A stretch of 24,614 nt of DNA from a virus. The notes under the pieces were generated by a model that worked only from the letters and a program-made list of their open reading frames with translations, was not told where the DNA came from and searched no databases. Positions 17,697 through 24,614 of the stretch are shown piece after piece. Location: positions 1 through 24,614 of IMG/VR virus record IMGVR_UViG_3300032053_000493; one strand, given 5' to 3'. The position numbers and the translations under genes were made by a program. Position 1 is the stretch's first letter. Each line of letters begins with the position of its first letter.

Positions 17697-19901
17697 TTGA
17701 ATCAGAATAATTTCATAGAAGTTTCTACATACGAGAATGGTCTTTGGACTATCACCGAGTTTCAAACAAGGGAAGAGTTCAGAGACTTTCTATTATTTAT
17801 ATTTAAAGAACCAGGAGAGTATGAGTTTGATGAATCTTCTTTAATGTTTAATGCTGAAGCTAGAAAGTTTCAGAAGCAAAAGTTTTATTGTTCTGCTCCT
17901 ATAAAAACTAAAGACTTTATAACTTATTGGGATGACCAAAAAGCTAAGTGTAGAAGTGGAGTGATAATTAAAAATAATGGCAAGACATGGTATCTCTCTA
18001 GAGACTATTACATGTGGCTTAACTTTCTTCCCATCTATGATAAAGAAGAAAAACGTTTTGACTTTGCTAAGGTGAGAGATGCACAATATCACATGGCTCT
18101 ATATGAACACTTAGCTGAACTACACTATAAGCATGCTGTTATTTTAAAAAAACGTCAGATAGCCAGTTCTTATTTTCATATGGCTAAGTTTATTAACCAA
18201 TGGTATTTTGAAGAAGGAGCCGTATTAAAGATAGGAGCTAGTCTAAAAGATTATATAAATGAGAAGGGGTCATGGAAGTTTCTTAATGAATATAAGAACT
18301 TCTTAAATGAACACACTGCATGGTATAGACCAGCTGAACCAGATAAGGTGGGAGCATGGCAACAGCAGATTAAAGTGAGGATTAACAATAGGGATACATA
18401 CAAAGGATTAAAGGGTACTATTAACTCTTATTCATTTGAGAAAGATCCCACCAATGGTGTGGGTGGACCTGTCACCTACTTCTTTCATGAGGAAGCAGGT
18501 ATTGCTCCTAAGATGAATGACACTTATGGTTTCATGAAGCCAGCTCTTAAATCAGGTCATATTATCACAGGGCAGTTTATAGCTGCTGGATCAGTGGGTG
18601 ATCTAGATCAATGTGAACCTTTAAAAGAATACATTTTACAGCCAGAAGAAAATGGTTTCTATGGAGTGCCTTCTACATTAATAGATAAGGATGGTACAGT
18701 GGGGATTACAGGATTATTTATTCCAGAACAATGGAGCATGCCTCCATATATAGACAACTATGGTAATTCTAAAGTGGAAGAAGCTTTAGATGCTCTTGAT
18801 TTAGAGTTTGAGAAAGCTAAAAAGAATATGGATCCAGCTGCCTATCAGCTAACCATATCTCAGCATCCCCGTACAATAGAAGAAGCTTTTGCTACACGTA
18901 AGGTGAGTGTGTTTCCGAGTCATTTGGTTTCCAAACAGATGCAACGAATAGCTGAGAAAGAATATCCAGTGGAATATTTAGAGCTTAGTAGAAATGCTGA
19001 GGGTAAGATAATAGACACCCCTTCTAGAAAAATTCCTATCACTGAGTTTCCCATATCTAAGAAAACAGAAGATAAAGAAGGTGTTATATGTATTTATGAA
19101 CGTCCTCATAAAGATCCTACATTTGGAATGTATTATGGCTCTGTGGATCCAGTAGGGGAGGGGAAGACCACTACATCAGAATCATTATGTTCTATATACA
19201 TATATAAAAACCCAGTGGAGATTATACAAGATGATGGAGATGGAAAGGTGAAGAACACTATAGAACGTGATGCTATAGTGGCTAGCTGGTGTGGTAGGTT
19301 TGATGATATTAATAAAACCCATGAGAGATTAGAACTTCTTATAGAATGGTATAATGCATGGACTATAGTGGAGAATAACGTAGCTTTGTTTATACAGTAT
19401 ATGATATCTAGAAAGAGACAAAAATATCTAGTACCTAAAGATATGATATTGTTTCTTAAGGACATAGGAGCAAACAGAAATGTATTCCAACAGTATGGGT
19501 GGAAGAATGTAGGGGTGATATTTAAAGGTACTATTCTAAGCTATGGTATAGAATTTCTACAAGAAGAGCTTGACACTGAAACTTTACCAGATGGCACTAT
19601 AGTTAAAACTATATATGGAGTGCAGCGTATACCTGATATTATGTTACTTAAAGAAATGCAAGCATATAGAGATGGGCTAAACGTGGATAGACTTGTAGCC
19701 TTTTGTTCTCTTATAGCATTTGCTAAAGTGCAACAATCTAATAGAGGATTGGCTAAACGTATAGAAGTTAAGAAGGATAATTTGGCTAACTCCCAAAAAT
19801 TTAGTAAATTAAACTATAGTCCTTTTAGGCATATTGGTGGTTCTACCAAAAATAATGGTCTGTTAAGACCTTCTCGTAACGCATTTAAAAACATGAGATA
19901 A
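17697..19901 (+). CDS. terL: Large terminase subunit (TerL)
   Basis: This 734-residue protein is the ATPase-nuclease that packages DNA through the portal. The ATPase half has a degenerate Walker A (K151-KRQIASSY159), Walker B T260-YFFHEEAG267 with an HEE triplet, and a coupling motif A296-AGSVGD302. The nuclease half has D484 in GSVDPVGEGK, E559 in VENN and D664 in NVDRLVAF, fitting the three acidic residues of the RNase-H fold. I use the TTG start at 17697 because no in-frame ATG gives the same N-terminus and the frame opens there; an ATG 50 residues in would cut the domain. The missing GKT/GKS Walker A is a feature of crAss-like TerL. Confidence 0.92.
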   Translation: MNQNNFIEVSTYENGLWTITEFQTREEFRDFLLFIFKEPGEYEFDESSLMFNAEARKFQKQKFYCSAPIKTKDFITYWDDQKAKCRSGVIIKNNGKTWYLSRDYYMWLNFLPIYDKEEKRFDFAKVRDAQYHMALYEHLAELHYKHAVILKKRQIASSYFHMAKFINQWYFEEGAVLKIGASLKDYINEKGSWKFLNEYKNFLNEHTAWYRPAEPDKVGAWQQQIKVRINNRDTYKGLKGTINSYSFEKDPTNGVGGPVTYFFHEEAGIAPKMNDTYGFMKPALKSGHIITGQFIAAGSVGDLDQCEPLKEYILQPEENGFYGVPSTLIDKDGTVGITGLFIPEQWSMPPYIDNYGNSKVEEALDALDLEFEKAKKNMDPAAYQLTISQHPRTIEEAFATRKVSVFPSHLVSKQMQRIAEKEYPVEYLELSRNAEGKIIDTPSRKIPITEFPISKKTEDKEGVICIYERPHKDPTFGMYYGSVDPVGEGKTTTSESLCSIYIYKNPVEIIQDDGDGKVKNTIERDAIVASWCGRFDDINKTHERLELLIEWYNAWTIVENNVALFIQYMISRKRQKYLVPKDMILFLKDIGANRNVFQQYGWKNVGVIFKGTILSYGIEFLQEELDTETLPDGTIVKTIYGVQRIPDIMLLKEMQAYRDGLNVDRLVAFCSLIAFAKVQQSNRGLAKRIEVKKDNLANSQKFSKLNYSPFRHIGGSTKNNGLLRPSRNAFKNMR

Positions 19902-20020
19902 TGACACAAACAATTACAATTTCAGACTTAAATGCTGGTACATATGTGTGTATTAATACAACAGGACCAGCTGATGTAACCTATGTTATATCTGAAAATA
20001 TCACACTAACTAATTCATAA
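19901..20020 (+). CDS. 39-residue ORF between terL and portal
   Basis: The ATG shares one base with the TerL stop (TAATG at 19899-19903), and the TAA at 20018-20020 is followed by two bases and the portal ATG (20023). It reads MTQTITISDLNAGTYVCINT, then threonine/valine-rich strands (ADVTYVISENITLTNS), typical of a small beta-structured piece. The fit between two essential genes suggests it is translated. It could be a tiny structural or decoration peptide; family unknown. Confidence 0.6.
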   Translation: MTQTITISDLNAGTYVCINTTGPADVTYVISENITLTNS

Positions 20021-20022
20021 TC

Positions 20023-22773
20023 ATGCAGATATATAACGCCCTACAACTTAAGAAAGGAGCTAAGGTGGAGTACAATAAGATGGGTACTCTTATTCAGCCT
20101 TTTCAGTTTGTATCAGAAAAAGAAAAAGATGAAGAGTGGAGAGCATGGAATCTTGACTGGTTAGAGTTTCAGGGTATGAAACAGCTCAGACGTAATGCTA
20201 GACGTTTAATGAAAAACTATAAACTAGCTAAAGGTATTATAGATAAGCAAGATTACATTGTAGAAGAAGATAATGAAATGGCTGATCTTATAGACACTCT
20301 CACTAAAGAAGATGTATCTGCATTTGAACTTAAGTTCTACCCTATTATTCCTAATGTAATTAATGTTCTTACCAATGAGTTTTCTAAACGTAGCTCTAAA
20401 ATTATGTTTAGAGCTATTGATGATATTTCATATAATGAAATGTTGGAAGAGAAACGTTCAATGATTGAAGAAGTTTTATTAGGGGAAGCTAAGCAAAAAC
20501 AACTTATAAAAATGCTAGAGATGGGCATGGATCCTGGTAGTGAAGAAGCTCAGCAGGAAATGAGTCCTGATAAACTTAAAAGTCTTCCTGAAATAGAACA
20601 GTTTTTTAAGAAAGACTATAGGTCTATGATTGAAGAGTGGGCTACACATCAGATGAAAGTGGATGAAGAAAGGTTTAAAATGCAAGAGTTAGAAGAACGT
20701 GCGTTTAGAGATATGCTTATTACAGATAGAGAGTTCTGGCATTTTGATATGAAAGAAGATGATTATGAAATGGAATTATGGAATCCTCTTCTTACATTTT
20801 ACCATAAAAGTCCTGATGTACGTTATGTATCTCAAGGTAACTGGGTTGGTAAACTAGATATGATGTCTATATCAGATGTTATAGATAAGTTTGGTTGGAT
20901 GATGACACAAGATCAGTTAGAAGCTTTAGAAGCTATTTATCCAGCTAGATCTGCAGGTTATGCTATACAAGGATACCAAAATGATGGTACATACTATGAC
21001 CCTACAAGATCTCACGAGTGGAATACACAAATGCCTTCTTTGGCTTATAGACAGTTTACTAGTCTTTATGATGCTGGATCTCAGTTTGGAGATATTGTAC
21101 AGTGGATACTATCAGACTCTGAAGACTTACAAGACTTTGGTAAGTCTTATATGCTTAGAGTTTCTACAATCTATTGGAAAAGTCAAAGAAAAGTGGGCCA
21201 TCTCACTAAGATTAATAATAATGGTGAAGTTATACAAGATATTATTTCTGAAGAATATAAAATAACAGATAAACCAGAATATAATACAGCAGTTTATAAA
21301 ATGAAAACTAAAGACAATTTAGTTTTTGGTGAGCATATAGATTGGATATGGATTAATGAAGTTTGGGGTGGTATTAAGATTGGTCCTAACAGACCTGCAT
21401 TCTGGGGGATGAATAATCCAGGTGGTATCAATCCTATATATTTAGGACTTAATGGAGGCAGACCAGGACGTGTTCCTTTTCAGTTTAAAGGAGATGCCAC
21501 TATATATGGTTGTAAACTTCCTGTAGAAGGAGCTGTGTTTGGAGATAGAAATACTAGATCAGTAAGTCTTGTTGATATTATGAAACCTTTTCAGATTGGT
21601 TATAATATAGTAAATAATCAAATAGCTGATATCTTAGTAGATGAACTTGGTACTGTTATTATGCTTGATCAGAATGCTCTACCACGTCACTCTTTGGGAG
21701 AAGACTGGGGGAAGAACAATCTATCTAAGGCTTATGTAGCTATGAAGAACTTTCAGATGCTACCATTAGATACGTCTATAACTAACACTGAGAATGCTCT
21801 TAACTTTCAACACTATCAGGTTTTAAACTTAGAACAAACTCAACGTTTACTATCTAGAATACAATTAGCTAACTATTTTAAGAATGAAGCTTTTGCTGTA
21901 ATAGGACTTAATCAGCAACGTATGGGTGCTCAGATAGCTCAACAACAAACTGCCACAGCTGTAGAACAAGCTATGAATGCTTCTTATGCACAAACAGAAC
22001 AATACTTTATACAACATAGTGATAACCTTATGCCTAGGGTACATCAGATGAGAACTGACTTAGCTCAGTATTATCATTCTAAGAAACCTAGTATACGTCT
22101 TCAGTATATTACAGGAACAGATGAAAAGGTTAACTTTCAAATGAATGGTGCAGATTTTCTTATGAGAGATCTTAATATATTTTGCACTACTAAAACTAAC
22201 TCTCGTAATATAATGGAGCAGCTTAAACAACTAGCTATTAGTAATAATACAATGGGTGCTTCTATATATGATTTAGGAAATGTTATTAAATCTGAATCTA
22301 TAGCTGAACTTACTGGTGTTCTTAAATCAGCTGAAGAAAAAGTACAGGCTCAGAAACAAGCTGAAATGCAGCAGCAGCAGCAAATGCAACAAGAACAGAT
22401 ACAAGCTCAGCAGCAGCAGTTACAAACAAAAATGCAGTTTGATGCTGAGGAAGCTGAAAAAAATAGACAAGTACAGGTTACTATTGCTGAAATTAGAGCT
22501 GCTGGTATGGGAGCTATGACTGATATTAATAAAAATCAGCAGTCTGATTACCAAGATGCTATGGTTAAAATTCAGAAAGAACAGAATTATCAAGAAACTA
22601 TGAACTTTAAACGTGAGCAGGAAGTTGGTAAAAATAATCAGGCTACAGAAAAACATAATATAGAAAGAGAGAAATTACAAACGCAAAAAGAAATAGCTGA
22701 TAGACAGCTTCAAATTGCTAGAGAAAACAAAAATAAGTATGATGTTAAGAGTTCTTCTGAAAAGAAAAAATAA
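20023..22773 (+). CDS. Portal protein
   Basis: At 916 residues this fits the unusually large portal of crAss-like phages. It follows TerL and precedes the head protein. The body (about residues 1-760) is mixed alpha/beta with many aromatic residues, for instance FWHFDMKEDDYEMELWNP (landmark near residues 237-253) and a GRPGRVPFQFKG segment near 480. The last part (about residues 765-916) is a long, charged, glutamine-rich coiled coil, with a Q-run near 781-803. In the capsid this dodecameric ring would be the DNA channel and terminase docking site. I identify it by position, size and pattern. The glutamine-rich tail might be internal (cargo-facing) in the head. Confidence 0.85.
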   Translation: MQIYNALQLKKGAKVEYNKMGTLIQPFQFVSEKEKDEEWRAWNLDWLEFQGMKQLRRNARRLMKNYKLAKGIIDKQDYIVEEDNEMADLIDTLTKEDVSAFELKFYPIIPNVINVLTNEFSKRSSKIMFRAIDDISYNEMLEEKRSMIEEVLLGEAKQKQLIKMLEMGMDPGSEEAQQEMSPDKLKSLPEIEQFFKKDYRSMIEEWATHQMKVDEERFKMQELEERAFRDMLITDREFWHFDMKEDDYEMELWNPLLTFYHKSPDVRYVSQGNWVGKLDMMSISDVIDKFGWMMTQDQLEALEAIYPARSAGYAIQGYQNDGTYYDPTRSHEWNTQMPSLAYRQFTSLYDAGSQFGDIVQWILSDSEDLQDFGKSYMLRVSTIYWKSQRKVGHLTKINNNGEVIQDIISEEYKITDKPEYNTAVYKMKTKDNLVFGEHIDWIWINEVWGGIKIGPNRPAFWGMNNPGGINPIYLGLNGGRPGRVPFQFKGDATIYGCKLPVEGAVFGDRNTRSVSLVDIMKPFQIGYNIVNNQIADILVDELGTVIMLDQNALPRHSLGEDWGKNNLSKAYVAMKNFQMLPLDTSITNTENALNFQHYQVLNLEQTQRLLSRIQLANYFKNEAFAVIGLNQQRMGAQIAQQQTATAVEQAMNASYAQTEQYFIQHSDNLMPRVHQMRTDLAQYYHSKKPSIRLQYITGTDEKVNFQMNGADFLMRDLNIFCTTKTNSRNIMEQLKQLAISNNTMGASIYDLGNVIKSESIAELTGVLKSAEEKVQAQKQAEMQQQQQMQQEQIQAQQQQLQTKMQFDAEEAEKNRQVQVTIAEIRAAGMGAMTDINKNQQSDYQDAMVKIQKEQNYQETMNFKREQEVGKNNQATEKHNIEREKLQTQKEIADRQLQIARENKNKYDVKSSSEKKK

Positions 22774-22792
22774 TTATAGCTCTATAATCCGT
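22774..22792 (+). promoter_or_regulatory. 19-bp motif shared with 2521-2539, before the head gene
   Basis: TTATAGCTCTATAATCCGT follows the portal stop (22773) in the 111-bp gap to the next gene. It differs by one base from the minus-strand motif at 2521-2539. A weaker copy (15 of 19) is on the plus strand at 10850-10868. The rest of the gap is AT-rich and includes TTAGTATATTTTTACTG, close to the sequence in front of 11475. A promoter or processing site is a guess. Confidence 0.35.
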
Positions 22793-22884
22793 AGGTTCGG
22801 TATTTCAAAGAAATAATTTTAAATTTTTATAGTTTAAATTAGTATATTTTTACTGTAGAGATAATAACAAAAAACCAAATATTT

Positions 22885-24144
22885 ATGATTGACAATCAAA
22901 CATCTGTACAACAGGTAGATCTTGACATTGATAGTTTATTTTCTGGAGCTCCTGGAGCAGAAAGTGTAGTGACTCCAACAGCTGGTTCTGAACCAACAGA
23001 AATTAAACCAAACATTTTTAGTAAGAAGACAGCTGATCTTTCTTTTTTAGATGCTGATGGTTCTGAGAAAGTGGGAGAAGAAAAAGAAAAAAATGTTTCA
23101 CGTGAAACAGCAAAAGAAGTTCTTAGTGATATTTTAGATGAAGGGGTGGCTCCAGAATCTTTTGATGATGAGCCAAAAGGAAAAGGTGGTAGACCAAAGA
23201 CTGAAAAGTCTGGATTGGTAGAGTTTTTAAAAAAACGGATAGAGTCTAAAGAGATGTTTGCGTTTGATGATTATGATGAAAATAAACAATCATTAGATGA
23301 GTATCTTGGTAATCTTGGAGAAAAAGATGTAGAAGAACTTTGGCAAGCTAATGTTTCTAATTTAAAACAAGAAGTAGCTGCTAACACTCCAGCTGAGTTT
23401 TTTGAAAGTTTACCTGAAGAACTTCAATATGCTGCTAAGTATGTAGCAGATGGAGGACAAGATCTTAAAGGTTTGTTTCAAGTTTTAGCTCAAGTGGAAC
23501 AAGTTAAAGGAATGGATCCTAAAGATGAAAATGATCAGGAAGGTATTGTAAGACAATATTTACAAGCCACTAACTTTGGATCAGCTGATGAGATTGAAGA
23601 AGAAGTAACTACATGGAAAGATCTTGGCACTCTTGAAAAGAAAGCTAAACAATTTAAACCTAAACTTGATCAGATGCATGAACAAATTGTTCAGTCTCAG
23701 TTACAAGAACAAGAATATAGGAAACAACAACAAGAACAAGCTGCTGATGCATATGTCCAGAATGTTTTTGAAGCTCTTAGACCTGCGGAAATTAATGGAC
23801 TGAAGTTAGATAAGAAAACTCAAGCTCAGTTGTATAGTGGACTGGTTCAACCACAGTACCCTTCTATATCAGGTAAACCTACTAATTTGTTAGGACACCT
23901 TTTAGAGAAGTATCAGTTTGTAGAACCTAACTACTCATTGATTGCAGAGGCTCTTTGGTTACTGTCAGATCCAGACTCTTATAGAGGAGAGTTAAAAAAA
24001 CAAGGTAAGAATGCAGCTGTAGAGCAAACTGTTAGACAATTAAAAACAGAACAGTCTCGTAAGAATGCTTCCACCTATGAAGAAGAAGATGATCAACCAA
24101 GGTCTAGAAAAATAGCAAGACCACAAAATATTTTTAAAAGATAA
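22885..24144 (+). CDS. Acidic head protein (scaffold-type), carries an internal parS sequence
   Basis: The 419-residue protein sits between portal and major capsid, the place of the conserved crAss-like head protein of this order (commonly proposed to be scaffold-like). It is strongly acidic at the start, has a Gly/Lys-rich GGRPKTEK segment near residue 100, a helical region with LQYAAKYVADGGQDLK (near 180-195), a Q/E coiled coil near 265-290 and a basic, serine-rich tail ending PQNIFKR. This fits an internal scaffold with acidic and helical parts; no protease site is seen. The leader (ATAATAACAAAAAACCAAAT before ATTT-ATG) is A-rich. Confidence 0.8.
   Translation: MIDNQTSVQQVDLDIDSLFSGAPGAESVVTPTAGSEPTEIKPNIFSKKTADLSFLDADGSEKVGEEKEKNVSRETAKEVLSDILDEGVAPESFDDEPKGKGGRPKTEKSGLVEFLKKRIESKEMFAFDDYDENKQSLDEYLGNLGEKDVEELWQANVSNLKQEVAANTPAEFFESLPEELQYAAKYVADGGQDLKGLFQVLAQVEQVKGMDPKDENDQEGIVRQYLQATNFGSADEIEEEVTTWKDLGTLEKKAKQFKPKLDQMHEQIVQSQLQEQEYRKQQQEQAADAYVQNVFEALRPAEINGLKLDKKTQAQLYSGLVQPQYPSISGKPTNLLGHLLEKYQFVEPNYSLIAEALWLLSDPDSYRGELKKQGKNAAVEQTVRQLKTEQSRKNASTYEEEDDQPRSRKIARPQNIFKR
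23094..23109. promoter_or_regulatory. parS: Canonical parS site (ParB-binding palindrome)
   Basis: TGTTTCACGTGAAACA is a perfect 16-bp palindrome and equals the canonical consensus TGTTNCACGTGAAACA of bacterial chromosomal parS. It lies inside the head gene and encodes N-V-S-R-E-T. ParB proteins bind this sequence and spread on DNA. No ParA or ParB gene is visible in this window, so any use would require host ParB or a gene elsewhere. Identity to the consensus is seen; function here is inferred. Confidence 0.75.
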
Positions 24145-24174
24145 TTTATTATTAACCCTTAAATTTTAAGCCCT

Positions 24175-24614
24175 ATGGCAACCCCAGTTTTAAACAATGG
24201 TATATTCCTGCGTGATAACCACTATCAAACAAGTTCACACGTAGACTCTTACCACCTTTCTAACCTGCTTAAATCAGCAGAACCTACGGATTTAGGTCCA
24301 GTAGATCTGTGGGCTATGGCACAAAAAGTAGAAATGCCTTTGTACCAAATGTCTAGTTTTGGTGGTAAGAACGTTATCATGGTAGATAACGCCCGTGGAG
24401 AGTACAAATGGCAGATTCCTGTAGCTCAGGATCTTCCTTATTTCTTAGAAGATATTGAGTCAGGCAATGCTACAAAAGGTATTGACGGACAGACTTTTAA
24501 GATTAAAATTAACAAACGTTATTTTGGTCATGGTGATATCATCACTTATGACAAGTACAATGGTGTGGAAATGTACATTACTGCTGATGATGTAATCCCA
24601 GCTGGTGATGGTTT
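24175..24614 (+). CDS. Major capsid protein (partial, runs off right edge)
   Basis: The ATG at 24175 opens 146 codons to the window end with no stop. The N-terminal sequence (MATPVLNNGIFLRDNHYQTS; then a LSNLLKSAEPTDLGPVDLWA landmark) matches the pattern I know for crAss-like HK97-fold capsid proteins. The order terL, portal, head protein, then this gene also matches. Its codons end in C far more often (AAC, TAC, GAC, ATC, GCC) than in TerL or portal, as expected for the most abundant virion protein. The leader is AT-rich and includes a CTTAAA-T-TTTAAG dyad at 24158-24170. The C-terminus lies outside the window. Confidence 0.88.
   Translation, partial: MATPVLNNGIFLRDNHYQTSSHVDSYHLSNLLKSAEPTDLGPVDLWAMAQKVEMPLYQMSSFGGKNVIMVDNARGEYKWQIPVAQDLPYFLEDIESGNATKGIDGQTFKIKINKRYFGHGDIITYDKYNGVEMYITADDVIPAGDG

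Noticed and set aside
24158-24170. CTTAAATTTTAAG dyad before the capsid gene as an operator
   Set aside because: It is a short AT-only symmetry in an AT-rich leader and is expected by chance; no regulatory claim is made.
1-24614. Stop-codon reassignment (TAG to Gln), known in some crAss-like phages
   Set aside because: TAG ends genes at sensible places here (2534, 13746, 15705, with coupled starts after them), and TerL, portal and capsid read cleanly with standard stops.
1-24614. CRISPR array, insertion sequence, reverse transcriptase or integrase
   Set aside because: No regularly spaced identical repeats, transposase motifs, YADD-type RT motif or tyrosine/serine recombinase motif could be seen in the window.

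Overview
The window looks like part of a crAss-like bacteriophage genome (order Crassvirales) infecting a Bacteroidota host. The evidence is an AT-rich genome with A-rich leaders and no clear Shine-Dalgarno sites, and a right-hand run of genes in the order expected for this group: IHF/HU-like protein, Cys-rich zinc protein, PD-(D/E)XK nuclease, PhoH-like ATPase, large terminase, very large portal, acidic head/scaffold-type protein, major capsid protein. These calls rest on reading motifs in the translations; no database search was possible. TAG, TAA and TGA all act as stops, so the standard bacterial code fits.

Layout. Positions 1-11303 form a leftward (minus-strand) module of about 27 mostly small genes: a zinc-ribbon protein, an HNH-type endonuclease, a winged-helix regulator, several conserved phage proteins of unknown function, and envelope-directed proteins (a signal-peptide beta-barrel candidate, two tiny lipoproteins, small membrane proteins). 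Intrinsic terminators divide it into several transcripts. Positions 11304-11474 are a divergent control region. A single-gene rightward unit (11475-11912) with its own strong terminator follows. The rightward late module starts at about 12062 and runs off the right edge inside the major capsid gene: small proteins, winged-helix and IHF-like DNA-binding proteins, nuclease, ATPase, an unexpected GT-B glycosyltransferase, TerL, a 39-residue ORF, portal, head protein, capsid.

Six small genes were found by hand in gaps: 4006-4113 (membrane), 4118-4252 (lipoprotein), 6300-6386 (28 residues), 7136-7297 (lipoprotein), 8523-8660 (45 residues) and 19901-20020 (39 residues). A partial gene at the left edge (1-151) was also added.

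Two observations stand out. First, the head gene after the portal contains a perfect 16-bp copy of the canonical bacterial chromosome-partition site parS (TGTTTCACGTGAAACA, 23094-23109). Second, the long non-coding spacers of the leftward module are packed with perfect inverted repeats. The 632-nt spacer at 10402-11033 alone holds about fifteen, with stems up to 10-12 bp, and may be a large structured RNA or hairpin array that I cannot match to a known family.
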